From Firmicutes bacterium FC7 (GTDB lineage Bacteria; Bacillota; Clostridia; Tissierellales; Tissierellaceae), in NCBI GenBank assembly GCA_022760735.1, contig JAKELU010000003.1, positions 35,380-85,383 on the forward strand: a stretch of DNA of 50,004 bases, written 5' to 3'. The position numbers were made by a program, and so were the translations under genes. The stretch's first letter is position 1, and the number at the start of each line of letters is the position of its first letter. Of the stretch, positions 7,796 to 16,057 are shown piece by piece. A model generated the notes under the pieces. It was not told where the DNA came from and searched no databases. It was given only the letters and a program-made list of their open reading frames with translations.

Positions 7796-10465
7796 ATGAA
7801 TATTATCATAAATGGTATTCAATATGAGGTAGAAAAAGGTATTACCATATTAGAGGCATGTAGAAAGGCAGGAATAGATATTCCTACCCTTTGCCATGAT
7901 GATAGACTAGAACCATCCTCTTCCTGTAGAATGTGCCTCGTTGAAATTGAAGGGTCAAAGAAGCTAGTAACATCATGTAGCACATTAGTAAAGGAAAATA
8001 TGGTGGTATATACTCATAGCGCTAGAGTTATGGAAGCCAGAAAGGAAGTATTAGATTTACTTGTATCAAATCATCCTATGGAGTGCTTAACCTGCGCCAA
8101 ATCAGGTAAATGTAAATTGCAGGACTATTGCTATGAATATGGAATAACAGAAGCTAGTTATAAGGGAGCAAGAAGAAAGCCTAAGATTGATACTTCTAAT
8201 CCTTTCTATGATTATGATGCAAGCAAATGTATATTATGTGGCTTATGTATAAGGGTATGTGATGAGCTTCAAGGTACATCCGCAATTGGTTTTGAAAATA
8301 GAGGCTTTGATGTTGTAGTTACAACTCCTTTTAATGAAGGACTGGTAAATTCAAAATGCGTTTCCTGTGGAAACTGTGTATCCGTATGTCCAGTAGGGGC
8401 TTTAACACCTAAGAAACAGACCTACAGACATTGGGAAACTAAGAAGGTAAGAACTACCTGCTCCTATTGTGGTGTAGGATGTCAAATGGATTTAGTTGTT
8501 AAAGAAAACAGGGTAGTAGGGGTAGAGCCTGCTAATGTTGTTCCTAATGACGGTTTACTATGCGTTAAAGGAAAGTTTGCCTATAAGTTCATAAATCACC
8601 CTGATAGATTAAAAACACCATTAATAAAGAGAAATGGCAAGTTTGAAGAAGCTTCTTGGGATGAAGCATATAGATATATAAGAAGAAAGGTAAATGAAAT
8701 AAAGGAAGAAAATGGTCCTGATGCATTTGCAGGTTTAACATCTGCAAGATGTACTAATGAGGAAAACTATTTATTCCAAAAATTATTTAGGGCAGTGATT
8801 GGAACTAATAACGTTGATCACTGTGCACGACTCTGACATTCCTCTACAGTTGCAGGTCTTGCAACAACATTAGGTAGTGGAGCTATGACAAATAGCATAG
8901 GGGAAATTGTAAATACAGATGCAATGTTTGTAATTGGATCAAATACTACGGAAAATCACCCAGTTATAGCTACAAAGATGAAACAAGCTGTAAGAAGAGG
9001 TGCAAAGCTGATTGTAGCTGATCCAAGAAGAATAGAATTAGCAGATTATGCTGATGTTTACCTTCAATTAAAACCTGGTACAAATATTGCTCTACTAAAC
9101 AGTATGATGAACGTAATTCTTGAAAAAGGATTATATGATAAGAAGTTCATAGAAGAAAAATGCGAAAACTTTGAGGAGTTAGTAAAGGTAGTTAAGGAAT
9201 ATACCCCTGAAAGAGCAGCAGAAATCTGTGGAGTTAAGGCTGAGGATATAATCAAGGCTGCAACTATCTACGGTGAAGCAGAGAAGGCTGGAATATATTA
9301 TACAATGGGTATCACCCAGCATACTACAGGAACTAATGGAGTAATGAGTGTTTCAAATCTTGCTCTATTATGTGGTAATGTAGGTAAAGAAAGTGCAGGG
9401 GTTAATCCATTAAGAGGTCAGAACAACGTTCAAGGTGCATGTGATATGGGTGGTCTTCCTGGAGATTTACCTGGATATCAAAAGGTATTTAAGCCTGAAG
9501 TAATTGAGAAGTTTGAGAAAGCTTGGAATACTAAGCTATCATCAAAGGTAGGACTTACTATTCCAGAGATAATGGATGGTGCCGCTGATGGTAGTATTAA
9601 ATTCCTATATATTATGGGAGAAAACCCTATGGTTTCAGACCCTGATATTAACCATGTAAAGCATGCTCTAGAAAATGTTGACTTTTTAGTAGTTCAGGAT
9701 ATATTTATGACTGAAACTGCAGAGTTCGCAGATGTAATTCTACCAGCCGCATCCTTTGCTGAGAAAGATGGTACTTTCTCAAATACAGAAAGAAGAGTTC
9801 AAAGGGTAAGGAAGGCAATAGACCCAGTTGGAGAATCTAAACCTGACTGGAAGATAATTATGGAACTGATGAACTATCTAGGATACAGTAAGAAGTATCT
9901 ACATCCGTCAGATATAATGGATGAAATAGCATCTGTAACACCTTCCTATGCTGGGATTAGTTATGATAGATTGGAAGATGGCGGTATTCAATGGCCTTGT
10001 TTAGATAAAGACCATTCAGGTACAAAATATCTACACAAGGGAAATATAGCAAGAGGAAAGGGCTTGTTTATGCCTTCTGATTACGCAGAGAGTGCAGAAA
10101 CGCCTGATAGGGAATACCCATATCTATTAACAACAGGAAGGATTCTATATCATTATCATACAAGAACCATGACTGGAAAAGTAGATGGTATAAACAAATT
10201 AGCACCATCTTCATATGTGGAGATAAATGAAGAAACTGCTAATAGGCTAGGAATATCTGATGGTGATAGAGTAAGAATAGCATCAAGAAGAGGAGAAATA
10301 GAAACCACTGCTAAAATCACAGAAATCATAGATGATGGAGTGTTATTTATGCCATTCCATTTTGCAGATGGAGCAGCAAATTATTTAACAAACCCTGCAA
10401 GGGATCCAATAGCAAAGATTTCTGAGTTGAAAGTGGCAGCCGTAAAGATTGAGAAGGTGTGTTAA
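7796..10465 (+). CDS. fdhF: Formate dehydrogenase catalytic subunit, selenocysteine-containing, W/Mo-bis-PGD
   Basis: Oxidises formate to CO2 or, in acetogen-like metabolism, reduces CO2. The reading frame runs through an in-frame TGA at 8834-8836, giving 889 residues with selenocysteine at 347. The flanking residues HCARL-U-HSSTVAGL are the exact active-site context of formate dehydrogenases, and a SECIS-like hairpin follows. The N-terminal 240 residues hold NuoG-like clusters ([2Fe-2S], CLTCAKSGKC, CILCGLCIRVC, CVSCGNCVSVCPVG), then CSYCGVGC for the [4Fe-4S] of the catalytic domain. Further on are GENPMVSDPD and the C-terminal cofactor-binding TTGRILYHYHTRTMTG. Start is ATG 7796 with AGGAG upstream, two bases after the previous stop. 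The neighbouring tungstate transporter suggests tungsten at the active site. Automated tools would split this gene at the TGA. Confidence 0.96.
8834..8865 (+). promoter_or_regulatory. Selenocysteine codon with bacterial SECIS hairpin
   Basis: TGA at 8834-8836 is followed 12 bases later by GTTGCA (8849-8854), loop GGTCT (8855-8859) and TGCAAC (8860-8865), a perfect six-pair stem. The GGTCT loop is the same as the apical loop of the Escherichia coli fdhF SECIS bound by SelB, and its distance from the UGA is right. The hairpin lies within coding sequence. Confidence 0.9.
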
Positions 10466-10466
10466 T

Positions 10467-10955
10467 ATGTTTACAGTAGGAATAATTACATCAAGTGATA
10501 AGGGCTCAAAGGGTGAAAGAGAAGATTTATCAGGAAAAGTAATAAATGAAATTGTTACTACCAAAGGATACAAAGTAGTAAGACAGGTAATAGTTCCTGA
10601 TGAGGAAGAAGAGCTAATAAAAGAAATGAAATACATGGCAGATGAATTAAATGTTGATTTGATTCTTACAACTGGAGGAACAGGCTTTAGCAAAAGGGAT
10701 GTAACTCCTGAGGCAAGTATGAAGGTATTTACTAGGGTGGCTAATGGAATTGCTGAGGCTATTAGATACAATAACCTTAGCATTACACCAAGAGCCATGC
10801 TATCTAGAGCAGTTTCTGGTATTAGAAATAATACTCTTATAGTGAATTTACCAGGTAGTCCAAAGGCTGTAAGGGAGTCTTTAGACTATGCCTTAGATAG
10901 TATCCATCATGGACTTGAGATACTGACTGGTAGGGCAAATGAGTGTGCAAGATAG
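10467..10955 (+). CDS. mog: Molybdopterin adenylyltransferase, MogA/MoaB family
   Basis: Adenylates molybdopterin before metal insertion. The 162-residue protein has the MPT-binding TTGGTGFSKRDVTPEA in the middle and the NLPGSPKAVRE segment near the C-terminus, both standard for MogA/MoaB. The ATG at 10467 is preferred to an in-frame ATG at 10449 because the latter lies inside fdhF and GAGAAGG sits eight bases before 10467. It begins one base after the fdhF stop and overlaps no more than the end of the mobA leader, so it belongs to the same operon. MoaB-type and MogA-type members cannot be separated by eye. Confidence 0.9.
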   Translation: MFTVGIITSSDKGSKGEREDLSGKVINEIVTTKGYKVVRQVIVPDEEEELIKEMKYMADELNVDLILTTGGTGFSKRDVTPEASMKVFTRVANGIAEAIRYNNLSITPRAMLSRAVSGIRNNTLIVNLPGSPKAVRESLDYALDSIHHGLEILTGRANECAR

Positions 10956-10963
10956 GTGGTTAT

Positions 10964-11569
10964 ATGAATAAATTTGGTACCGCGATTATCCTAGCAGGCG
11001 GTAAGAGTAGCAGAATGGGCTTTGACAAACAGTTATTAGTAATTGATAGAAGAAGATTAATGGATAGTTTAATTCAGAAACTTAATAAGGAGTTTGACGA
11101 TATTATTATCGTAACAAACAGACCTGAACTATATATTGGGCTATCCCATAAGATTACTAAAGATATTTTAAAGGATAAGGGGCCTCTTGGAGGAATTCAT
11201 GCAGGCCTAAAGCTATCCTCAAGTAAATATGCCTTCGTTGTTGCTTGTGATATGCCAAATATAAATATGGATTATATTAGATTTATGAAGGGAAGGCTAG
11301 TAGAGCCAAGTTCATACGGATGTGTTACGGAATTTGGTGAATGGATAGAGCCATTTAGCAGCTTCTATTCAATTGACTTGATTGCTCATATTGAAGAATA
11401 TTTAAAAAGCAACAGAAGATCTATAAATGGATTAATCAAGAATCTAGAGATAACATATATTACAGAAGATGATGCTAGAAGATTTAGTCCTAATTGGGAT
11501 ATGTTCTTAAATCTTAATACAAGAGAAGATTTAAATAATTATCTCAATATAGGGGGATGGAGTAGGTAA
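10964..11569 (+). CDS. mobA: Molybdenum cofactor guanylyltransferase
   Basis: Attaches GMP to molybdopterin to build the bis-MGD form that formate dehydrogenases need. The 201-residue protein opens with the nucleotidyltransferase signature ILAGGKSSRMGFDKQLL, and contains GPLGGIHAGL and VACDMPNI, the latter with the metal-binding Asp. The ATG at 10964 (MNKFGTA) is chosen over an in-frame ATG at 10943 inside mog; AGGTGG lies at correct spacing. Its presence next to fdhF fits the requirement of this enzyme for a dinucleotide cofactor. Confidence 0.93.
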   Translation: MNKFGTAIILAGGKSSRMGFDKQLLVIDRRRLMDSLIQKLNKEFDDIIIVTNRPELYIGLSHKITKDILKDKGPLGGIHAGLKLSSSKYAFVVACDMPNINMDYIRFMKGRLVEPSSYGCVTEFGEWIEPFSSFYSIDLIAHIEEYLKSNRRSINGLIKNLEITYITEDDARRFSPNWDMFLNLNTREDLNNYLNIGGWSR

Positions 11570-11570
11570 T

Positions 11571-12353
11571 ATGGATATAACTAAAAGATATAACATATTG
11601 AAAATTAAAGGGGATTATTCAGAACAAGTGGAGGACTTGGTTATCAATGAATATCCCTTTACTATATTTATAGATGATGAAGAATTAATTACTCTTCTTT
11701 GTACCCCGAGGTCACTAAAGGAACTTGCATTAGGTTTTTTGTATTCAGAAAGCTATATAGATAACATGGATGCTATAGATAGAATTCAATTAGATGAGGA
11801 AAAGGGTAGGATATATATTTATCTAAAATATCGTAAAATACTAAATGAAAAATTAGTAGGCAAAAGGACCATAACCTCAGGCTGTGGCAAAGGTACCGTC
11901 TTTTATAATGTTTTGGATTCTTTTAAGTCAAAGAAAGTCCAGAAATCGTTAACATTAGATGTAGATAATGTGATACAATTAAGTAAAGAGTTTAACCGTA
12001 AATCGGAGCTTTTTCTAAATACTGGTGGTGTACATAGTTGTGCTCTTTGCCAAAAAGATAAAATTATATATTTTGAAGAGGATATTGGAAGGCATAATGC
12101 TTTAGATAAAATTTTAGGTAAGGCTTTTATAGAAGGCATTGATTTATCAGATAAACTGGTTATAACTAGTGGTAGAATTTCCTCAGAAATGCTTATAAAA
12201 ACAGCTAAAAGAGGAATACCAGCAATAATCTCACGTTCGGCTCCTACTAGTCTGGCTATAGATATGGCTAGAGAGTTAAATATATCATTGATAGGATTTG
12301 CAAGAGGCGAAAAAATGAATATTTACACAAATTTTCCGAGCTTAAACTTCTAA
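11571..12353 (+). CDS. fdhD: Formate dehydrogenase sulfurtransferase FdhD
   Basis: FdhD carries sulfur from a cysteine desulfurase to the metal cofactor of formate dehydrogenase, an essential step for activity. The 260-residue protein has the family core TGGVHSCALC and FEEDIGRHNALDKILG, and SGRISSEMLIKTAKRG near the C-terminus. The loop that carries two sulfur-transfer cysteines (CxxC) in E. coli reads TSGCGKG here, with only one cysteine; a second pair, CALC, is found in the conserved region further on. It follows mobA by one base. Family assignment is safe; the active cysteine arrangement is unusual by comparison with the E. coli protein. Confidence 0.92.
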   Translation: MDITKRYNILKIKGDYSEQVEDLVINEYPFTIFIDDEELITLLCTPRSLKELALGFLYSESYIDNMDAIDRIQLDEEKGRIYIYLKYRKILNEKLVGKRTITSGCGKGTVFYNVLDSFKSKKVQKSLTLDVDNVIQLSKEFNRKSELFLNTGGVHSCALCQKDKIIYFEEDIGRHNALDKILGKAFIEGIDLSDKLVITSGRISSEMLIKTAKRGIPAIISRSAPTSLAIDMARELNISLIGFARGEKMNIYTNFPSLNF

Positions 12354-12354
12354 G

Positions 12355-12460
12355 GTCAAGAACTATGAAGCTAAGCCTATAGGTAAAAGGAGAAATCCTA
12401 TTGCCTCCCGTTATTGGAAAGGAAGATATTTACAGCCTTCCTTTAGGCTGATTTTTTTTA
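12355..12460 (+). promoter_or_regulatory. Moco/Tuco-riboswitch-like leader of the tungstate transporter
   Basis: The fdhD-tupA gap folds into a compact RNA. An outer helix pairs AGCCTA (12374-12379) with TAGGCT (12444-12449). Inside is hairpin one: GGTAA (12382-12386) with TTGCC (12401-12405), and AGGA (12388-12391) with TCCT (12396-12399), capped by a GAAA tetraloop. Hairpin two pairs AAAGGAAG (12418-12425) with CTTCCTTT (12437-12444). The segments GGT, GCCTCCC and GGAAAGGAAG resemble my recollection of the Moco RNA motif (Rfam RF01055). Placement between a formate dehydrogenase factor and tungstate uptake genes suits a molybdenum- or tungsten-cofactor sensor. Family assignment was not tested by a covariance search. 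Confidence 0.6.
12433..12459 (+). terminator. Intrinsic terminator, possibly riboswitch-controlled
   Basis: CAGCCT (12433-12438) pairs with AGGCTG (12445-12450) around TCCTTT and is followed by A and eight T. Its arms overlap the 3' strands of the outer helix and of hairpin two in the riboswitch-like leader, so the folds exclude each other, as expected of an attenuation switch ahead of tupA. Confidence 0.75.
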
Positions 12461-12489
12461 CTTATTATAATTTTAAGGAGAGTGGTATT

Positions 12490-13314
12490 ATGAAAAAAGT
12501 ATTTTTAACAGTATTAAGCCTTTTACTAGTTCTATCAATGTTAGTTGGATGTACAAAAGCTAATAAAGAGCCTATAATTCTTTCTACAACAACAAGTACT
12601 CAGGACTCAGGTTTACTTGACTTTTTACTTCCAATATTCACTGAGGATACTGGAATTGAGGTAAAAACCGTCGCAGTAGGTACAGGTAAGGCACTACAAA
12701 TGGGTAGAGATGGTGAAGCAGATATACTATTAGTACATGCAAAATCAGACGAGCTAACATTTGTTGATGAAGGACATGGTACTGAAAGACATGATGTAAT
12801 GTACAACGACTATATTTTAGTTGGTCCAGCTGATGATACATTAGGATTAAAAGCTCAATTTCCAAATGATATAGTTGGAGGACTTAAGGCAATATCAGAA
12901 AATGGAGCAATTTTTGTCTCTCGTGGTGATGATTCTGGTACACATAAGAAAGAATTATCAATATGGAAAGTAGCAGAAATTGAACCTAAAGGAGATTGGT
13001 ATTTATCAGCGGGAGCTGGCATGGGAGAAGTACTTAGAATCGCCAGTGAAAAACAAGGTTATACCATATCAGATAGGGCTACATATCTTTCTCAAAAGGA
13101 TAATTTAGATTTAGAGATAATAATTGAAGGGGATAATAATTTATTTAATCAATATGGAATTATCCCTGTTAATCCAGATAAAAATGACAATATAAATCAT
13201 GAAGGTGCTATGGAATTTATGAATTGGATGATTTCAGAAAAGGGACAAGCACTTATAAAAGAATTTGGTGTTGAAGAATTCGGTCAATCGCTTTTCACAC
13301 CAAATGCTAATTAA
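12490..13314 (+). CDS. tupA: Tungstate ABC transporter substrate-binding lipoprotein
   Basis: Captures tungstate outside the cell and hands it to TupB. The 274-residue protein starts with a lipoprotein signal peptide ending in lipobox LVGC (Cys about residue 21), followed by the TupA signature STTTSTQDSGLLD that binds the oxyanion. SRGDDSGTHKKEL is a second family motif. AAGGAGAGTGG lies upstream of ATG 12490. It is the first gene after the riboswitch-like leader and is separated from tupB by a stable hairpin. TupA proteins prefer tungstate to molybdate; homologous ModA and PstS proteins lack this TTTSTQDSG pattern, so tungstate is the best call. Confidence 0.92.
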   Translation: MKKVFLTVLSLLLVLSMLVGCTKANKEPIILSTTTSTQDSGLLDFLLPIFTEDTGIEVKTVAVGTGKALQMGRDGEADILLVHAKSDELTFVDEGHGTERHDVMYNDYILVGPADDTLGLKAQFPNDIVGGLKAISENGAIFVSRGDDSGTHKKELSIWKVAEIEPKGDWYLSAGAGMGEVLRIASEKQGYTISDRATYLSQKDNLDLEIIIEGDNNLFNQYGIIPVNPDKNDNINHEGAMEFMNWMISEKGQALIKEFGVEEFGQSLFTPNAN

Positions 13315-13342
13315 CAATTCATACCTTTCAAAATTATATATG

Positions 13343-13361
13343 GGACGACCAATGGTCGTCC
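13343..13361 (+). repeat. Intercistronic hairpin between tupA and tupB
   Basis: GGACGACC (13343-13350) and GGTCGTCC (13354-13361) form a perfect eight-pair, GC-rich stem with an AAT loop in otherwise very AT-rich DNA. No T run follows, so it is not a standard terminator. It may protect the tupA message end and allow more TupA than TupBC. Confidence 0.65.
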
Positions 13362-13399
13362 TAATTACTAATTAATGGTAAAATAAATGTTAGAATGTC

Positions 13400-13432
13400 A
13401 ATTGTGAACTGTAAAATGTAAATTGTGAATTA
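13400..13432 (+). repeat. AT-rich short direct repeat, AATTGTGAA type
   Basis: AATTGTGAA occurs at 13400-13408 and 13421-13429. The 16-base string TGTAAATTGTGAATTA (13417-13432) recurs exactly at 27419-27434 in another intergenic region. It looks like a dispersed AT-rich intergenic repeat; no function can be assigned. Confidence 0.5.
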
Positions 13433-13446
13433 AAGAAGGTGTTTCT

Positions 13447-14136
13447 ATGGACTACATATTTCAGGGCTTTATTGAAGCTCTTAAACTTCTAATCTCATTT
13501 GATCCAGAGGTCTTTAAGATAATCATTTTGTCATTATTCGTATCTACAACAGCTACTATTCTTGCCTCATTAATATTTATACCAATAGGGATTTATCTTG
13601 GCTTGAAGAAGTTCAGAGGTAAGAGAATAATCTCAAGGATTATTTATACATCTATGAGTGTTCCTTCTGTTATTGTTGGACTTGTTGTTGCCATATTACT
13701 ATCAAGAAGAGGACCTCTAGGACATCTCGACATTATGTATACGCCTAAAGCTATGATAATTGCACAGACACTTCTAGTAATCCCCTTAATACTTGGACTG
13801 ACATATAATCTTGCAAAGAATAGAGGAACGATAATTGAAAAAGTGGCATTTACCCTTGGTGGTAATTCAATTGATTCAATAATATTAATTATTAGGGAAT
13901 TGAAAGTTGATATATTGGTGAATGTTGCTACATCATTTTCAAGAGCTATTTCTGAAGTTGGAGCAGTAATGATAGTCGGTGGAAATATTAAAGGACATAC
14001 GAGAGTAATTACTACAACAATATCAATGATGAATTCAATGGGAGATTATCCAATGGCAATTGCCCTGGGAATAATTCTTCTCATTATATCATTTGGAATC
14101 AATAGCTTTATATATTCCTACAGTCAGGAGGATTAA
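13447..14136 (+). CDS. tupB: Tungstate ABC transporter permease
   Basis: The membrane channel of the tungstate importer, 229 residues with about five hydrophobic segments. The cytoplasmic EAA-type loop for contact with the ATPase is seen as ATSFSRAISEVGAVMIVGGN. Hydrophobic stretches include IIILSLFVSTTATILASLIF near the N-terminus and MAIALGIILLIISFGINSF at the C-terminus. AGAAGGTG lies before ATG 13447. The gene is 132 bases after tupA, and its stop is one base before the start of tupC. The size and loop match TupB rather than longer ModB fusions. Confidence 0.92.
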   Translation: MDYIFQGFIEALKLLISFDPEVFKIIILSLFVSTTATILASLIFIPIGIYLGLKKFRGKRIISRIIYTSMSVPSVIVGLVVAILLSRRGPLGHLDIMYTPKAMIIAQTLLVIPLILGLTYNLAKNRGTIIEKVAFTLGGNSIDSIILIIRELKVDILVNVATSFSRAISEVGAVMIVGGNIKGHTRVITTTISMMNSMGDYPMAIALGIILLIISFGINSFIYSYSQED

Positions 14137-14137
14137 A

Positions 14138-14770
14138 ATGGAGCTTTATATAGAAAATTTACATAAGAAATATGATGATAAAACTATACTTGATATCCCT
14201 AGATTAAAGATACAAGAAGGAAAAATAACTGGTATAACTGGTTTGAATGGGTCAGGGAAAAGCACACTTTTGAATATTATAGGTGGAATAGATAAGGAAT
14301 TTGAAGGTAGTATTAGATACAACGGTAAATTACTTAACAAAGAAATCGCTACAAATATGACTTATGTATTTCAAAAACCATATCTATTTAGAAGAAAGGT
14401 TTATGATAACATAGCTTATCCATTAAAACTAAGAAAGGTGAATAAAGATAGGATTGAAAAAGCAGTGCAGGAAATATTAGAGAGGTTGGAAATAACTGAT
14501 TTAGTCAATAAAAAAGGACACAAATTGTCCGGAGGAGAAAGTCAAAAGGTAGCCTTAGCAAGAGCTTTAATATTTGAACCAAAGCTGTTATTACTAGATG
14601 AACCAACATCAAATATCGATCCAGAGTCAATAAAGGTTTTAGAAAGAGAAATTGTTAGATTTAATAAGGAAACAAATGGAACAGTTCTTATTGTAACCCA
14701 TAATCTTAATCAGGCTAAAAGAATATGTGATGATATAATTTACCTTAGCTTTGGAAGGGTGGGAAATTAG
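14138..14770 (+). CDS. tupC: Tungstate ABC transporter ATP-binding protein
   Basis: ATPase that powers tungstate import, 210 residues. Walker A GLNGSGKST, ABC signature LSGGESQKVALARAL and Walker B LLLLDEPTS with the H-loop histidine in VTHNLNQAK are all intact. ATG 14138 is chosen because AGGAGG lies eight bases before it; a longer frame from 14093 would start inside tupB. There is no C-terminal TOBE-type regulatory domain, unlike ModC proteins, which is normal for TupC. The stop overlaps the GTG start of moeA by one base. Confidence 0.93.
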   Translation: MELYIENLHKKYDDKTILDIPRLKIQEGKITGITGLNGSGKSTLLNIIGGIDKEFEGSIRYNGKLLNKEIATNMTYVFQKPYLFRRKVYDNIAYPLKLRKVNKDRIEKAVQEILERLEITDLVNKKGHKLSGGESQKVALARALIFEPKLLLLDEPTSNIDPESIKVLEREIVRFNKETNGTVLIVTHNLNQAKRICDDIIYLSFGRVGN

Positions 14771-15996
14771 TGGATTTTTTTAATGTAATAACTATAGATG
14801 AGGCAAATGAAATAATAGGTAAGCACTTCTCCAATTATGAGTTTGAAATTGAAGAAGTTAATATATTAAAGGCAACTAATAGAATCTTAGCGGAGAATAT
14901 TGTATCAGAAATTGATGTGCCAGAGTTCAACCGTTCAACTGTAGATGGCTATAGTATTATAGCTGAAGACAGTCATGGGGCAACGGCTTCTATTCCAAGC
15001 ATGTTGTCGCTAATAGGTGAAGTTAGGATGGGAGAAAGGCCTAAAGCAGATATAGTTAGTGGTCAAGCAATTTATACTCCAACAGGAGGGATGCTTCCTC
15101 TAAGTGCAACTGGAGTAATTATGATTGAAAATACAGAGTTAATAGATGATGAAACTCTATTATTATATAAACCAATATCCAAAGGTGAAAATATTATTTT
15201 CAAGGGAGATGATATTAAAAAAGGAGAGATAGCCCTTAAGAAGGGGAGAAAGCTTAATCCTGAGGCTATTGGAGTTTTAGCAAGTCTTGGGATTTTTAAG
15301 GTAAAAGTATATAGAAAGCCTAGATTTTATATAATTTCAACTGGTGATGAAATAATTGATATAGGTGAAGAACTGACTTTTGGTAAGGTTAGAGATATAA
15401 ATTCCTATGCGTTATATGCTTTAATAGAAAAATTAGACTGTGAAGTTGTAGGAAGAAATATTGTAAAGGATGATTATGAACTCTTAAAAACAGAAGTTGA
15501 AAAGGGGATTAAATTAGCAGATATAGTATTACTTTCAGGAGGAAGTTCAGTTGGTACAAGGGATTATACAGATAGGGTCATTGATTCCTTTGAAGGTAAA
15601 GGTGTGCTAATTCATGGACTAGCCATTAAACCAGGAAAGCCAACTATTGTTGGAGAAGGCAATGGTAAGCTTATTATAGGCCTACCAGGTCACCCGGTTT
15701 CATCAATAGTTGTATTTAAAGCTATAGTTGAAGAATATATAAGAAGGAAGTTAGGTAATAATGAAATATTACCTCAAGTTAAGGCAATAACTGAATACAA
15801 TTTTCCATCATCTCCAGGAAAGACAACTTATCATATGGTAAGATTGCGACAGGAAGGCAGTACATATTATGCAACTCCAACCTTTGGGAAATCAGGAATG
15901 ATATCCTTATTATCTGAGTCACAGGGATATATTGTCATAAAGGAGCATGAAGAAGGAATAAATAAGGGAGAAGAGAGAGTTGTGTACTTATTATGA
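14770..15996 (+). CDS. moeA: Molybdopterin molybdenumtransferase MoeA
   Basis: Inserts molybdate or tungstate into adenylated molybdopterin. The 408-residue protein has the MoeA N-terminal part with VPEFNRSTVDGYSI, the MPT-binding domain with STGDEIIDIGEEL and LSGGSSVGTRDYT, and IIGLPGHPVSSIVVFKAI before the C-terminal barrel domain. The start is GTG 14770, overlapping the tupC stop as TAGTG, so translation is probably coupled. A second MoeA-like gene follows directly. With tungstate as the likely imported metal, one of the two may serve tungsten insertion; which one cannot be told. Confidence 0.93.
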   Translation: MDFFNVITIDEANEIIGKHFSNYEFEIEEVNILKATNRILAENIVSEIDVPEFNRSTVDGYSIIAEDSHGATASIPSMLSLIGEVRMGERPKADIVSGQAIYTPTGGMLPLSATGVIMIENTELIDDETLLLYKPISKGENIIFKGDDIKKGEIALKKGRKLNPEAIGVLASLGIFKVKVYRKPRFYIISTGDEIIDIGEELTFGKVRDINSYALYALIEKLDCEVVGRNIVKDDYELLKTEVEKGIKLADIVLLSGGSSVGTRDYTDRVIDSFEGKGVLIHGLAIKPGKPTIVGEGNGKLIIGLPGHPVSSIVVFKAIVEEYIRRKLGNNEILPQVKAITEYNFPSSPGKTTYHMVRLRQEGSTYYATPTFGKSGMISLLSESQGYIVIKEHEEGINKGEERVVYLL

Positions 15997-16057
15997 GATG
16001 GGCAGAATTGACCTACTATCGGAAGAATCTCGGGTTTGAATTTGGGAGGAGGATTTT

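Noticed and set aside
7796-10465. Formate dehydrogenase broken by a stop codon (pseudogene or two genes)
   Set aside because: The stop is TGA at the exact Sec position, a SECIS hairpin follows, and both sides are well conserved in one frame.
10385-10798. Minus-strand frame of 137 codons across fdhF and mog
   Set aside because: Antisense of two well-supported genes, with no ribosome site or family motif.
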